A DNA stretch of 64,000 nt from Laburnicola sp. R22_1 (Eukaryota; Ascomycota; Dothideomycetes; Pleosporales; Didymosphaeriaceae): the NCBI GenBank assembly GCA_014281115.1, contig JACONQ010000003.1, positions 992,001-1,056,000 of the forward strand, in the 5' to 3' direction. The translations under genes were made by a program, and so were the position numbers. The notes under the pieces are model-generated. The model made no database searches. It was not told the origin of the DNA and saw nothing but the letters and a program-made list of their open reading frames with translations. Shown here piece by piece: positions 1 to 12,387 of the stretch (its first letter is position 1; each line of letters begins with the position of its first letter).

Positions 1-1034
1 TTATCTATAAAGGGCAAGTCCACATCTTAGCGTAGTATAAGGAGACTAGTATCCCCCGCGATTGGAAGCTCTTAGTCTCTAAGATCGGCTAGACTAATAA
101 CAAGCTTAGAGTTGCGTGGTTAAAGCACTTTAACGCGTATATAAGGCCGCGCATAGTAGGGTTATAGAGGTTACTTATTCTAAACAGCTATAAGAGCTAC
201 TACTCCTAGGATTTTAAGGATTATTGCCTAGAATAGAAGATCCTAACACTCTATATGCCAGCGCACTTATCTTATATCCTCTAGCCGCTTAATGTGGTCT
301 GTTTCGCGCCACTAAAGCTGAAGTACTCCTAGCGCGTGCGGGACTTGGCGCGCCAACGCGTCTTTTATATTAATAAAGAGGGCTTTCTACTAGCCTTTTG
401 CAACGCGTTTTTTAATATGTTTACACTAGAAAACTATAAGAAAGCCTTTAAGGCCTCTAGGCTTATTCCTTTAGATGCGTTAGTAGTAGTAGATCGCCTT
501 AATGTGCGTATTCACACTCCACCTTAGGGTACCCCACCAGATACACTATGGCAAGCCAGGACCCCAAGCAATACCCTCGAGTTTGGATCCTAGTCAAAGC
601 TCGTACGCGACTCTTTTATTCGGTCTCCACCTAATGCTAAATCGAGCTACTCACAGCTTATAAAAGGTGCTAAACTTATGCTCTACCATAGTGTACTTTA
701 AGAGACCCGCATTAAGAAACTTAAGGAGCAAATTAAGGTTCTAACAAAGCGAAAAACGCGTAAAAGAAAGCGCATTTAGAAAGGTAGGACGCTAGGCTTT
801 GCTTAGGGAGCAGATTTAGGAGTAGAAAGCCCTTCTATTAGGGTGAAGTTGTTAAAAAGGGCGCAAGGTAGTGGTGAGGGAGAGGCAGGTCCCTTAACAC
901 AACGCCGCTGTGGGAGGTGTGGAGAGCCTAGGCACAACGCAAGGACCTGTCAGATAGATAAAGAGATAGAGGAGGAGTCAGATGTTACCCTTAGCGGCTT
1001 ATTTTTAGATAGTGTTGATAGTAAATTAGAGTGA
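1..1034 (+). mobile_element. Fot1/pogo-like DNA transposon, C-terminal part of a decayed transposase
   Basis: This is the 3' part of a Tc1/mariner-superfamily (Fot1/pogo) transposase; its 5' part lies before the window. Conceptual translation across stops gives the family order: a DDE core with LLILNSYKSYYS at about 170-205 where DGHxSH is expected, the block corresponding to PxHxSHxLQPLNV near 255-295, then the conserved C-terminal block with LENYKKAFKASRLIPLD (about 420-475) and RTHTPP-like residues. A CCHC knuckle, CGRCGEPRHNARTC, follows at about 906-950. Many in-frame TAG/TAA codons sit where Gln or Trp is expected, as RIP would produce. The last open stretch ends at 1034; the right terminal repeat could not be placed. 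The element is dead. Confidence 0.85.
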
Positions 1035-1262
1035 TTTTATTATAGGTTACTATAAGGCCAAAAATGACGAGTTAACTTTATCTTGCAATAGTACGCACTT
1101 AGTGACTAAAAATTAGATAAATTACTACTTAAGATATAGTATGCTTCACTGCGAATCATAATAAGTATACTATATATTGCCTACGTATAGTATGGTAGAT
1201 AATATATCGTATATTATAGGGAGTCTTGTTGTAAGTTCGTACTGCCAAGAAAGACTTCTTAG

Positions 1263-1291
1263 CTTTGCGCGGCTGCTGCAGCCGCGCAAAG
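1263..1291. repeat. Near-perfect GC-rich palindrome
   Basis: Two perfect 14-bp arms, CTTTGCGCGGCTGC and its reverse complement, are separated by a single T. The palindrome is CpG-rich inside AT-rich RIP-degraded DNA. It could be the loop or end of a lost transposon, or a hairpin that escaped mutation because it holds few CpA/TpG sites. No function is assigned. Confidence 0.75.
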
Positions 1292-1872
1292 AGGCTGCAC
1301 GACGTAAAAAGTAGATTAAATAGTAACTTGGTATATTGTAAGTTATAGTAGGTTATTATGAGTCACTATGAAGTAACGTTGGTGGTGTTCTATAATGAGT
1401 TATGAGGGACCTCGAAGTTGCCAAGAAAAACTGTCCGGCGGACTAATCTGTCCGGGCTACTAATAGAATATGTTAATAAATATAAAAAATAATAGATACC
1501 TACTTTTAAGTAGTTAGCTATTAGAGCTAGACTAGACGCTGTATAAAGAACCACTTCTATTAGAAAATACGTAAAAAGATAGACGTAGAGTACTTATAGA
1601 AGCTATTTAATAATAGCCTACTACCCCTATTATAGTTTTATAATATAGTAGAGCCTTAAAGCGCCTATCTAAAAACCTATAGTACGTTCTTTAAATATAT
1701 TCTTAATATGTTTTAATTATATTTAAGGGTTAACTATACTTAGGGTTAAGAATAGCTAGTTAAGAAAGAGTGTAATATAGAGTTTTAAATTCTAGTTTTA
1801 AATAATCTTATAATATTACTATAATATATTTTTATATTATATAAATTATATCTATATATCCTACTTGTTATA

Positions 1873-2020
1873 GAATCGCCCGGGGGTCGGCACCGACGCT
1901 CCGGTGCTAGCACCTAATTGGGCACTAGCGCGGCCTTAGCCACCTATATAGTGACTTGTCGAGCCGTTACTAGTACGGCACCGTAGATTTTAACAATCAA
2001 CTTTTAACTCGGGCTAGCAC
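1873..2020. other. GC-rich remnant inside AT-rich block
   Basis: About 150 bp starting near GCCCGGGGGTCGGCACCGAC contrasts sharply with the surrounding AT-rich DNA and keeps CA and TG dinucleotides. It contains a short palindrome (GTCGGCACCGAC) and repeated GCACTAG/CTAGCAC-type words. It reads as a fragment of a younger or less mutated insertion; no coding signature was seen. Confidence 0.45.
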
Positions 2021-4086
2021 TCTTATACTACTACTACTATATAGTATATTACCTAGTTAGCTAGAAGATATCTATAGAGTCCTCTATCTAATACTAATAT
2101 CTATACTAATATAATATAAGTTTCTTTAAATATCTTTAGAATATCTTTAGAATATCTTCTTAATATATTTAGCTAAGTTTCTTAACTTGCCTTAATTAAA
2201 GGCTTTTCTCTAATTATATAGTATTATATATCTTAAAGAGCTTAATACTATATTCATATATAAGAATTAAATTTAGCAAATTACTAAGTGTAAAAAGCTA
2301 GCTACTTTTTTATATAAGTTTAGTATAAGTAGTGTAATATATAAGTGGCGTATAAGACACCTTTTAAATTTTACTTTAGTATATTTCTCTAAATATATTC
2401 TTAACTAGTTTCTAATAGCTTTAGGCGTATATATATAGAATAATAATCTTTATTTTTAGTAATTATATTATTTGCTTTTATAACTAGTAGGTAAAGATCC
2501 TCTTTAACTAAATAATAATTTAGATAGACATATTATATAAAAGGCTTAAAAAGGACTAGTCTAAAATTATACTTACTATATTCTATAAACTATATAGTAA
2601 AAGTATAGATTCTCTCTAAATAGTTTATAAATAAGTTCCTAACGTGTTAAAGTTATTATACTTAGTAGAATTATTACGAATACTAAATTACTAGAGGTGT
2701 ATAGAAATAGTCTATTAGAGTTCTTTATATAATTTAGTAAGCAAGTAAGTAAGCTATTTTAGTAGAGATATATACACAATATAGAGTTTAATAATATTAT
2801 AGTTAGTATAGATATAAAGTAAATATAGGATAAATAGTTTAAATATATTTATAATATATTCCTAATATATTTAAGGGTTTAGTAAGATACTTAGCTAATT
2901 AAATCCTAATAGAAAATATTAGCACTAGTAGCTTTAGTTCTATATGCGCTTTTACTAGATACACTTCTATTATAGTATTAATAAGGCTATACTAGAAGTA
3001 CCCTATATTAAAGACTTAGATTAGGGTTAAATAAGTGCTCTTCTATTTATAAAGATAGAGATAGAGTATATAAAGCTCTATAATCTTCTTATCTATATAT
3101 TACCCTATTTAAATATTTTATAAATAATTTCTAAACATATTTAAAGAGTATAGATTAGAAAAGGTATATAACTAGACAAGATATAAAAATATTTTATTAT
3201 TATAACTAGTCTATTATAAGCTACAAGTTATATACTAGAAAATATCTAGAATAATTTAGTATTATTTAAATACTACTAAGTAGGCTAAGAATAAAAGTTA
3301 CTATATAGGTAAGTAGTAACTACTTCTAGAGGCTGTTTTAAAGTATATATATCTTTAAATATATTAAAAATATATTAAAAATATATTATTAATATGTTTA
3401 AGTGTAATATAAATAAATTTTTAGAATATTATAGAATATTTATTCTAAAAGAAATATAGTGTCTATTATGCCTTACAAATGCCTTTATTAATAAATTAGT
3501 AGTTTTTATAAATACTTAGCGTAAGGCTAATAAAAAAGTAAAAAAGTAAGAATATATAAATATATTATAAATATATTTCTAATAGATTTAAAGTAATAGT
3601 AGGAGAAGAAGATCTCTACTAGTACACCTATTAAAAATAAGGTATTATACTAGTTAGATTCTTTTAAATATATTACTTCTAAGCAAGTAAGGTATACACT
3701 ATCTATATTATCTAGAAGTAAATTAGTATTATAAACTTTATTTATTATAAGGTCCTTACTACTTTAATCCTCTCTAGCACTAGAGTAAAAAAGTTTAAAT
3801 ATATTTTAATTATTTTACTAATTTATTTAAATATATTATAGTCCTTATAGTAATAGGTAATACTATTAAGTTAAAATATAAAGGCTAATTATAAGAAAAT
3901 ATAGCTAGAGCAAGATAGACTTACCTTAGAAAAGTAGAAAGCAGAGTTTAAAAAGGTAAGAAAAGAGAAATAGCTATAGCTTATACAGTAGTAGCTTTAA
4001 TTTAAAAGAAATTAGTTTTAGTTTAAAAAGAAGAAGAAGTAGTAGTTCTAGGGTTTATAAATATATTCTAAATATATTATAAATAT

Positions 4087-4283
4087 TGTCGGATTATAGG
4101 CATTAGTAGATACATTGGCTGCCCAACGATGCCTAATAGACCGCCTCGATCCTACTTCAGTCCTACTTAGACAAGAGCATGTACACCTCTGTAGCATCCA
4201 CACAAAGACAAGAATAAGAATTAATCTTCAAATGTAATCCATTTTTAGTTCCTTTCCTTTTACTAGTAAGAGCCTATCCAACA
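4087..4283 (+). repeat. 5' LTR of the Copia element
   Basis: 197 bp, TG...CA termini. It differs from the 3' LTR at 14 positions by direct comparison, all of them transitions (C/T or G/A), with no indel. A primer-binding site should follow at 4284, but no match to a known tRNA 3' end was recognised. Confidence 0.93.
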
Positions 4284-6189
4284 CTAATCAGTAATTGCTT
4301 AAGGCAATCACAGACAGCAAGATAGAAGAGACAGACTATTAACACCCCAACATAAGAAATCTTAGGACAAGACATATGTGCTAAGAACAGAGCGAGGCAG
4401 AGATAACACAAAGCACTCTTAACCTCCCTCTAAGCTGCTAGTTTAGGCCGATCCACGGACACAGAGCGCGTCAGCAACGCATACTAATTTAGTACAAGCG
4501 TCTCCAGACAACCTAATTACATACAACCACAACAAGTGCTGGAAACAACTAACTAGCAAGACAACACTAACAACGCGTTAACACACGTTAGCACAATAGC
4601 GGACAACCAAAGCGATATAAGCGCCGCAGATGTAGTAGATGCTTAGAATTAGCTGCTTAACAAACTATTAGAGCACGGCACAAGCAAACACGAGGAAGCT
4701 CCTTCCCTTTAGGCTAAGTTCACCACTAAGCATCTTATAAGAGACTGTCCATACACAGTTGCGCTCAATGTTATTAACACATCTCTCTAGGATGTACCTA
4801 TACCGGCGGATGCAAACAAGACGCACACAACAACCTAGGTCGCTAAGATAGTCCACAACTACAACATAGCAATAGTCTAGAACAATAAGCTTTTCAACAA
4901 CTACAAAGTGGACTTTAAAGGATGGATAAGAGACCTATTCCTTAAGGTTAAGCGAAATACTCTAAAGTCTCTCAAGACCGTGCTGCGAAATAGGGGAGTC
5001 TACACTGGCAACAACCGCGCTAGGGTAGTAGATTCCCTATACAAGACACTGGCCATAGAAAACCCCCCCAAATGGGACCCTGCGGAGTTTCAAGCAATAA
5101 AGTTCGACCACTAGTCTAGAGCGTACGAACGCCAAAGGAACACGCAACAGATAGCCCCTAAGGCCGAACAACCACAGCAGGCTAGCCTAGTAGCTAGTAC
5201 ACGGAAACCGCAATCGCACATGCAGCCACCGCTGTTGTGGCAGGTCTTATAGGGCTTGCAACAAGGCGAGCAGTACGAAGCAAGGCAAGGCGCTTAAAGC
5301 TAGGAGCCACAACTAGTACACTAGAGCCCTAACGGTCCGGAGTTGCCGTATATAAGCGATGCGCTTAGAGGACATTAACCTTAACAATAGTGGGCATAAG
5401 GCGACTAATCACAACAATAGCGACCCCAAACTCACACACAACCACCAGCGACCGCGTATTGCAAAATTACGCCATTTCCGCAGCAGCTAACAATTAGCAT
5501 ACCCTACAGACCGCCTAAACTTCCCTACAACCTGTACAAGACGCTGCCGCCACAATAGTCACGCAATAATAGGCTTAACGCCAGCACGATTACGCAATTC
5601 TCAAAGATCTGGGACAACAGTAAGAAGTATATAGGGGACGCGTACGATCTTCTAGATAACAAGATTAAGATCTTCTTCAGCATCTGTTAGTAGGTTAACA
5701 TTAAAGAGGAAGAGTTTTATGCGGTGTTTCCTTATATTCTTACTAGACGCGCAGAGATGTTCTACATCTAGGTTGTATAGAGGGACGATAGCTTCGCTAG
5801 TGCGTACATGGCAATTAAGAACTATTTTGACTATAATGTCCACTATTAGCATTACTACACGGACTGGACTACTACAAGCTTTGCTCGCACACGAATAGAG
5901 AACCCCAAAAAGGGCCTATACAAGGTGTTGCAGATCCTGCTGGATAAGCTGCAGCTGTGCTAACGCGCGCTTAGGAAGAACTTTGAAGGCGAGGATGCTT
6001 TGCGTACAATAGTTATCAATGCGTGCTATAGAGTTCCTAAACTTAAAATAGCACTGTTTAAGCTAGCCCTAATCTGCAAAGGGCTCTTTTCAGACTTACA
6101 GTCTGTAATTAAGACGCACCTTACATGTTAGCACACAACACAAATGCTAATAGGGAGCAATATAGTTATAGAAAACTAGTACTACCTGG

Positions 6190-6440
6190 ACCGCCGCTAC
6201 AACGGCAATGGAAGAGATCGAGGGGGATTTAGAGGAGGATTCAGAGGAGGATTTAGAGGCAGAGGTGGATTTAGTGGTGGATTCTAAGAAGGCCAAGCAA
6301 GCAATAGAGGCAGTTAGCGCTTTAATAGCTATGATAGCGCATGTGGATTCACGCCACGCTAGAAGAAGAAGTGTTTTATCTGCTAGAAGGAAGGCTGCTA
6401 GTTAACCAACTATACAGACAAAGAACGCAAGGCCGCCTAC
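6190..6440 (+). pseudogene. Copia gag nucleocapsid remnant (RGG repeats and zinc knuckle)
   Basis: One frame reads repeated GGFRGG/GRGGF units (about 6210-6280), then KKCFIC, a stop where a charged or Gln residue is expected, and KEGC (about 6366-6402). Gly/Arg repeats followed by a short Cys motif are typical of the nucleic-acid-binding end of fungal Copia Gag. TAA/TAG codons break the frame. The call rests on motif and position inside the element. Confidence 0.6.
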
Positions 6441-7133
6441 GTATAGTTTTTTTCTATATATCACTTTGCGGACACATAACTGCCTATAGACTTCTCTATA
6501 TACCTCGCAGAGTATAAAGGGATTAAACACGCGACCTAGTATAACTAAGAAGGCTAGAGAGAAGAGGAAGCTTATAAGGACAAGGACAACAACAATAGCG
6601 TCACAGCCGCGTATATTAAACAACAATTCTTTAAGGAACAATGCCTTATAGATTAAGCATTCCTGCACCACATCTCTAGTAATAACATTTATAGTAGACG
6701 TGCACTATTAACGCCAGCGTCGCAGTTTCTTATTAAGGACTAATACGCGCAATCTATATACTAGGGAATCCTGCCCAATACTAGCGCCGCCAATATATCC
6801 ACAGTTGGCAAGGAACAATACCTCGCGCTAACACAAGAAGACCTAACAGTTATAATAGACATATCTATAGCAGGAAAAGCGTCTATTAAATTCAGCAAGG
6901 GCTGTGTTACCACGTCTATTAGCACCGCGCAGGTCCCTACAGAGATTAGGAAAATCAATTTCGAGGTGCTTAAAGCGCCCACACCATTCCTGCTGTGCCT
7001 TGCGGATATAGACAGGTTAAATGTCTATTTTAACAACACTACAGATAAGCTTGTACAAGAAGAACACCACACCCTAGTAATCTAAAAATAGGGACATCCA
7101 TAGTTCTATCTTAACAAGAGAGAGCGCGCAACA

Positions 7134-7424
7134 ATGTTTCTAACAGAGACTAAGTTAAGACGACTATATTGCCAGTTCGGGCACCCAGCTATCATACAAC
7201 TCATTAAGCTATTAAAAAATGCCGGTTACAACAACTTTAAAGAAAGAACTCTTAAGGAAATTACAAAGTTCTGTTATTATTATCAACTAAATAGCTCCGC
7301 GCCGCGCCGATTTAAGTTCACCCTTAAGGACAACCACTACTTTAATTACAAAATCCTTATCAACATAATGTACCTAGGCAATAAGCCCATACTGCACATA
7401 GTCGATGCGTCCACTGCGTTTTAA
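7134..7424 (+). pseudogene. Copia GAG-pre-integrase / integrase remnant
   Basis: A 96-codon open stretch with LYCQFGHPA matches the GAG-pre-integrase motif (xxxFGHPS), followed by the KFCxxxQ Cys region and VDASTAF, the start of the integrase core (first catalytic Asp in V-D-x-x-T). Downstream, ITHNAG (about 7515-7535) and IEAHWS-like residues (about 7605-7622, Trp now TAG) continue the integrase with stops. It lies upstream of reverse transcriptase, as in Copia. Confidence 0.8.
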
Positions 7425-8399
7425 GGCGCGAAGTTCCTTAGCGCTATTTCAGCCAAGGAGACGTGGAAGGCACTACAGATGTTATAGATTAACACCTACT
7501 AAGGCCCGCCAGATATTATTACACATAATGCAGGCACTAACTTCGCGAGCGCAGAGTTCCGCGCTAAGGCAAAGATTATAAGAGTAACGTGTAAACAAGT
7601 GCCTATAGAGGCGCACTAGTCTATAGGCAAGACTAAGAGGTATTATGCGCCCCTACACCGCGCATAGGATATACTCTATGTCGAGCTCGCCAGCACTATA
7701 TCTAACAAGGCAATCCTCCAGATGGCTATAAAAGCCGTCAACAATACGGCTAGCCCTAACAGGCTAGTCCCAACTCTGCTGGTCTTTAGGGCGTACCCAC
7801 ATATAATAACAGAGTCACCACCATCACCATTAATAGTCAAGCGCAGCGAGGCCATTTAAAAGGCAACAAAAGCCCTGCGCAAAATCGCTGCAGAGCGCCA
7901 GGTCGCGGACGCCCTAAACACCCAGAACAGACCTACTACTAAAGACGTACTCGCACTCCCACTACAAAGCAAGGTTTTAATCTAGAGAGAAAGTAACAGC
8001 TAGAATAGCCTGTATAAAATCGCTAGCATAGATGGCCACAACATCACTATTAACATAATTAATAGTCTAATAACATTCAGATCAACTATTATTAAGCCAT
8101 ACTACAGACCAGACCACCTCTAAAGCAACCCTAATGCGCTACACGCACTGCATAAGCCACCTACAGATGTAGAAGTACCTATAGCAGCGCAACTAAGTAA
8201 GAGAGGCCATCCTCTAGGATTAAAAAACAAGCGCAAGGCGAATGTGTACATAACTAAGAAGAAGGAGGCCAACTATGAGCTAGCGATTAAGCTACGCAAC
8301 AATGGGGTTATCACGACCCTAGGCGCACCCTTTGAGGCGTCCAACAATTAAGAGATTAGTGACCTTGTAGGCCGTGGAGTGTTCGAGTTTGAACTATAC

Positions 8400-8990
8400 A
8401 ATAAGGAATTACACAGCGGGATCCGAATTTTCAAATTACGTCTTATATAAGAGGTTAAAGGAATAACAACTAAGCCCTATAAGAAATCCCGTCTAGTTAT
8501 CTAAGGCTACTAGGACCACGACAAGGAAGCTATCTTAACACAGTCTCTAACTATTTAACGCTGTAGCCAGCGTCTAATTATGGCCCTAGCGCCTGTACTT
8601 ATACAACGTAAGATAACTATTAAGCTGCGCGATATAACGCAGGCATACTCTTAAGCGCAGACAAATCTCCAAAGGACGATTCTTGCACATCTCCCCTCAG
8701 AACTAGTGTCAAAATATCTGGAAGGCACGCTGCTTCACGTAATCAAACCACTATATAGGATCGCAGAGGCAGGGGTTTATTAGTGGACAACGTACCACGG
8801 ACATTACTGTAAGGAATTGGACATGTCCACATTAACGTACGACCCTTGCTTGTTAGTCACAAACGGGGACGCAGACGCCTTTAGACTTGTTAGCATACAG
8901 ACTAACAATACCCTTATGCTTGGGACAGCCGCATTCTTATCGCTTAAAGAGAAAAAGCTTAAGGACGCACAGTTCTAATCAAAGCCAAAG
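8400..8990 (+). pseudogene. Copia reverse transcriptase remnant
   Basis: The frame reads LRDITQAYS (about 8628-8655) with the first catalytic Asp, then the Y-R-I-A-E-A-G and WTTYH blocks (about 8755-8800), then QTNNTLML at about 8898-8921. The family has two adjacent aspartates at the NN position, so both catalytic Asp codons (8904-8909) have become Asn by G-to-A changes. In-frame stops replace Gln/Trp. Enzymatically dead. Confidence 0.78.
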
Positions 8991-9203
8991 ACTGTCCTAA
9001 CACTAGACGTGCAACTGGACTTTAATAGTTGCACGCTTACAATAGAAAATAGCGAAGCGATCTTAAACCTTAAGTAGAAGGGACAAGAAGGAAAGATTAA
9101 GCTTATAGACATTAAGGCGCACAATCGCGCGCAATAGTACACAGAATAGCGCGCCCGCGGGGCGTACATCGCCTCAACATGCCAACTAGAGGCTTCTTTT
9201 GAT

Positions 9204-9749
9204 TTGTCCATAGCCGCGCAAGCGCAGCAACCTTTAGATAAGGACATTAGGGCGCTTAACAAGCGCCTTAAATGGCAGATAGAGAACCTCAACCGCAGTC
9301 TGCGCTACGTACCCATTAACCTTATTAATACCAAGTTAATAGTCTTTGTAGACGGCTTATTTGCCAACAATAAGGACCTTAGTTCACAGCTAGGCTTTGT
9401 ATTAATGCTTGTTAATAAGTCTACAGACGTTAATAACACCTTTATAATCTATAGCAATATAATCTACTATAGCTCTACGAAATGCAAACGCGTCACACGA
9501 AGCGTACTAGCCTTAGAAATCTATAGCATAGTTAATAGTTTTAACATCGGCATCGCTATTGCAACCACCTTAAGGATAATTACAGAACGCCTTAGACTAC
9601 CTGCAATTCCCTTAGTTATCTACACAGATTCGTACTCGCTGTACAAGTTTCTAGTGAAGCTTGGGACAACAAAGAAAAAGCGCCTTATAATCAACATTAT
9701 GGCGTTGCGCCAGTCATATGAGCGTCGCGAGATCACTAAGATCCGCTAG
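9204..9749 (+). pseudogene. Copia RNase H remnant
   Basis: The longest surviving open stretch of the element, 181 codons. It carries the Copia RNase H pattern FVDGxFANNKDLxSQLG near its middle, LALEIYS and YTDSYSL further on, which are the Asp/Glu/Asp catalytic positions of this domain. The open frame starts inside the polyprotein, so its first Met is not a real start. A stop closes it at 9749; after that, sequence related to the ADALTKA-type end continues to about 9845. Confidence 0.85.
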
Positions 9750-9956
9750 ATTAATAGTAAAGACAATCCTGCGGACGCTTTCACTAAGGCATTACTAAAC
9801 CGCGCCCTTAAGCACCTTATTAATAGGAATAAGTTAACAGTCTAAGTTAAGGGCTAGGTACAGAGGCTAATAAGCTCTAATGTTTAATGCTTTACACACA
9901 GTTAATATGGACACACACAGTTACTACTAAGCTATCCAGAAAGAAAAGATTTCCAG

Positions 9957-10153
9957 TGTCAGATTATAGGCATTAGTAGATACATTGGCTGCCCAACAAT
10001 GCCCAATAGACCGCCTCGATCCTACTTCGGTCCTACTTGGACAAGAGCATATACACCTCTGTAGCATCCACACGAAGACAAGAATAAGAATTAATCTTCA
10101 AATATAATCCGTTTTCAGTTCCTTTCCTTTCACCAGTGAGAGCCTATTCAACA
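9957..10153 (+). repeat. 3' LTR of the Copia element
   Basis: 197 bp, TGTC...CAACA, same length as the 5' LTR. At 11 or more of the 14 differing positions this copy holds the C or G, so it looks less mutated than the 5' copy. The adjoining AATAT is the target duplication. Confidence 0.93.
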
Positions 10154-10253
10154 AATATATTATAAATATATTATAAATATATTTATAATATATTATAAAT
10201 ATATTATAAATATATTATAAATATATTATAAATATATTATAAATATATTTTAA
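10154..10253. repeat. 11-bp AT minisatellite flanking the Copia element
   Basis: About nine copies of the unit AAATATATTAT, slightly degenerate. The same array type borders the other side of the Copia element (about 4058-4086), which shows the retrotransposon jumped into it. Confidence 0.85.
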
Positions 10254-10259
10254 ATATAG

Positions 10260-10386
10260 CTTTTTTACAATTACCTTTTTCACGCTCTTTTTAATTACTA
10301 AGCAGGGGGCTCTGTCTTTTTCGTCATATTATTTGAGATGAAAGCCTTTATCGTCCTACCCCTAGGTAGATTAATTAATGCCACAT
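10260..10386 (+). repeat. Short non-autonomous repeat, long form (copy 1)
   Basis: Related to the copies at 11010-11135 and 24929-25057: TTACCTTTTTCACGCTCTTT, then AAGCAGGGGGCTCTG, GAGATGAAAGCCTTT, CCCCTAGGTAG and a GCCAC end. No terminal inverted repeat and no coding capacity. Confidence 0.75.
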
Positions 10387-11009
10387 ATTCTAAATATATT
10401 CTAAATATTATTATTTAATATTAGCGAGGCAAGTTAGCTAGTTATTTACTCTTATAGTTATTTACTATTACTAGGGCATATTAGTAGGTTAGCGTATAGG
10501 CTAGTTTAATTAGCGCTACAGGTTTAGTAAATACTAATATTAATATAATACAAATAAGTTCTAAATATTTTTAAGTAATAATATTACTATTCTATATACT
10601 AGCTATACTAACACTACCTATATATACTTACACACTTATATAATAGCACTCTATCTTTTAAACTTTATAAGCTAGCTTAAATATAGCTAGAATATATTTT
10701 AAATATATTTCTAATAAGGTTAGCCGCTATATAAGAGATATAAAAAGAAGAAGTTTATTCTTAAGATTATAAGACTCTTTAAGGTAATAAATAGCAAGAC
10801 TATTATAAACTTTAGGGAGGTGCGCTATAAACAGCTATAAGTGCTCTCTAGTATACTATATAATATAAGCTATACTTAAATATTTTATAAATATATTACT
10901 AATATATTTAAGATAAAATATAATACGCGTAGCGCTCTAAAGACGCACTTAGAAAGTATATATAGTGTCTAAGTAGTAAAGGCTATATATTTTATTATAT
11001 AAGTTTTAA

Positions 11010-11135
11010 CTTTTTTGTGATTACTACCTTTTTACGCTCTTTTTAATTACTAAGCAGGGGGCTCTGCTTTTTTGTTATGTTATTTAAGATGAAAGCCTTT
11101 GTCGTGCTACCCCTAGGTAGTTAATATAACGCCAC
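11010..11135 (+). repeat. Short non-autonomous repeat, long form with 11-bp target duplication (copy 2)
   Basis: A 126-bp element flanked by ATAAGTTTTAA at 10999-11009 and 11136-11146. It begins CTTTTTTGTGATTAC and ends AACGCCAC. The ends are not inverted repeats of each other. Confidence 0.8.
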
Positions 11136-11550
11136 ATAAGTTTTAAATATAAGTAGACTATTTTAAATATAGAATTACTTTAGTAACCTACGTAGCTAAG
11201 ATATAGTTATAATTAAAAGTATAAATATATTTAAGCTAATTTAGTTTAGAATAGTATAAGACTATTATAGCCTACTATAACGCTATTACTATAGCGGAGG
11301 CTAGAGAGGTATACTTCGAAATAATTTAAATAGACTAAAGCTAATAAATAGATAGGAGGGCAAAGAGAATAATCTTAAACCTAAGCCTAAGATTAATTTA
11401 AATATATTTAAAATATATTTCTAATATATTTAAAATATATTTCTAATATATTTAGAATATATTAAAGCTAATATAGTAATAGCTAAATACTACTAGTAAG
11501 CCTAAGTTTAAGCCTAAGCCTAGGTTAGTTTAAATATATTTAGAATATAT

Positions 11551-11638
11551 TCTAAGCAAGGGGCTCTGCTTTTTTGTTATGTTATTTGAGATGAAAGCCT
11601 TTGTCGTGCTACCCCTAGGTAGTTGATTTAACGCCACA
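11551..11638 (+). repeat. Short non-autonomous repeat, short form (copy 3)
   Basis: This copy lacks the first ~35 bp of the long form and starts at CTAAGCAAGGGGCTCTG. ATATTTAGAATATA occurs on both sides and may be its target duplication, but this word belongs to the local AT repeats, so that is uncertain. Confidence 0.65.
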
Positions 11639-12387
11639 TATTTAGAATATAATTAAGCTAATATATTATATTTAACTAATAAATAATATTTACTTAGAAG
11701 CCTAAGAATAGTAGCGCAGATTCTAACTACTAAATATTAGATATCTAGGAAGATCTTCCCTACTAACAATCCGTATTCTTAGTATATTTAAATAAGTTCT
11801 ACACTACTTCTAAATATATTTATACTAACTTATAGTAATAGAAGAATCTTCTACTTTATTCTACTACTACTACCTTTACTAAAGTAGTACGTTTAAATAT
11901 ATTTAAAGTATATTTATATATATTAGCTAATTTATAATAGCAGTAATTAAACTTTAGTTAGAAAAAGTTATATAGGGCCTACACACGCTATTACTATAGG
12001 GGGTATAAGAAGCTAGCTATGTAACTAGTAAGTTTAAACATATTCTAAATATATTTAACTAATAATACTATAGTAATTTAATAAAGTTTCAGAGTAAGTT
12101 TTTAGGAGGCTAGTAGGTGCGCTATAGGTTAAAATAGTTATATAGTTTAAGTATAAAAATTTATAGAAAAATTAACTTTTTACCTATATAAATATTTTTA
12201 GAATATAATATAAATATATTTATTTAAATTTAGCAAAATACGCAAGGAGGAAATTTTTACACTAGCCTATAAAGGGGATAACTGTAGGGTTTATAATTTA
12301 TAAGAATCTATTCTTGCCCTATTTATATTTCTCTAACTTATCTATCTTTTATTTAAAATAGCTCTCTAATAAGATATATACTTTACT

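Larger units (their letters stand above)
1035..4081. other. RIP-degraded AT-rich DNA without a recognisable gene
   Basis: About 3 kb of DNA in which CpA and TpG are almost absent, TpA is very common and CpG is still present. No open frame or protein signature was recognised. Short blocks built on the core AAATATATT recur at roughly 200-460 bp spacing (near 1688, 2112, 2388, 2848, 3110, 3353, 3558, 3790 and 4064). Two GC-rich remnants (1263-1291 and about 1873-2020) stand out and are listed separately. The ancestral sequence cannot be named by eye. Confidence 0.7.
4087..10153 (+). mobile_element. Full-length but dead Copia-type LTR retrotransposon (6067 bp)
   Basis: Two 197-bp LTRs (4087-4283 and 9957-10153), both starting TGTC and ending CAACA, flank a decayed gag-pol. 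A 5-bp target duplication, AATAT, is present at 4082-4086 and 10154-10158. The domain order is gag (RGG-rich tail and Cys-rich knuckle), GAG-pre-integrase/integrase, reverse transcriptase, RNase H. Integrase before reverse transcriptase is the Copia order. A purine tract at 9938-9949 just before the 3' LTR fits a polypurine tract. Gln and Trp positions are widely replaced by TAG/TAA, so no protein is made. The element lies inside an 11-bp AT minisatellite, which continues on both sides. Confidence 0.93.

Noticed and set aside
9204..9749. 181-codon frame as an independent gene
   Set aside because: It is the RNase H part of the dead Copia polyprotein; the first Met is internal.
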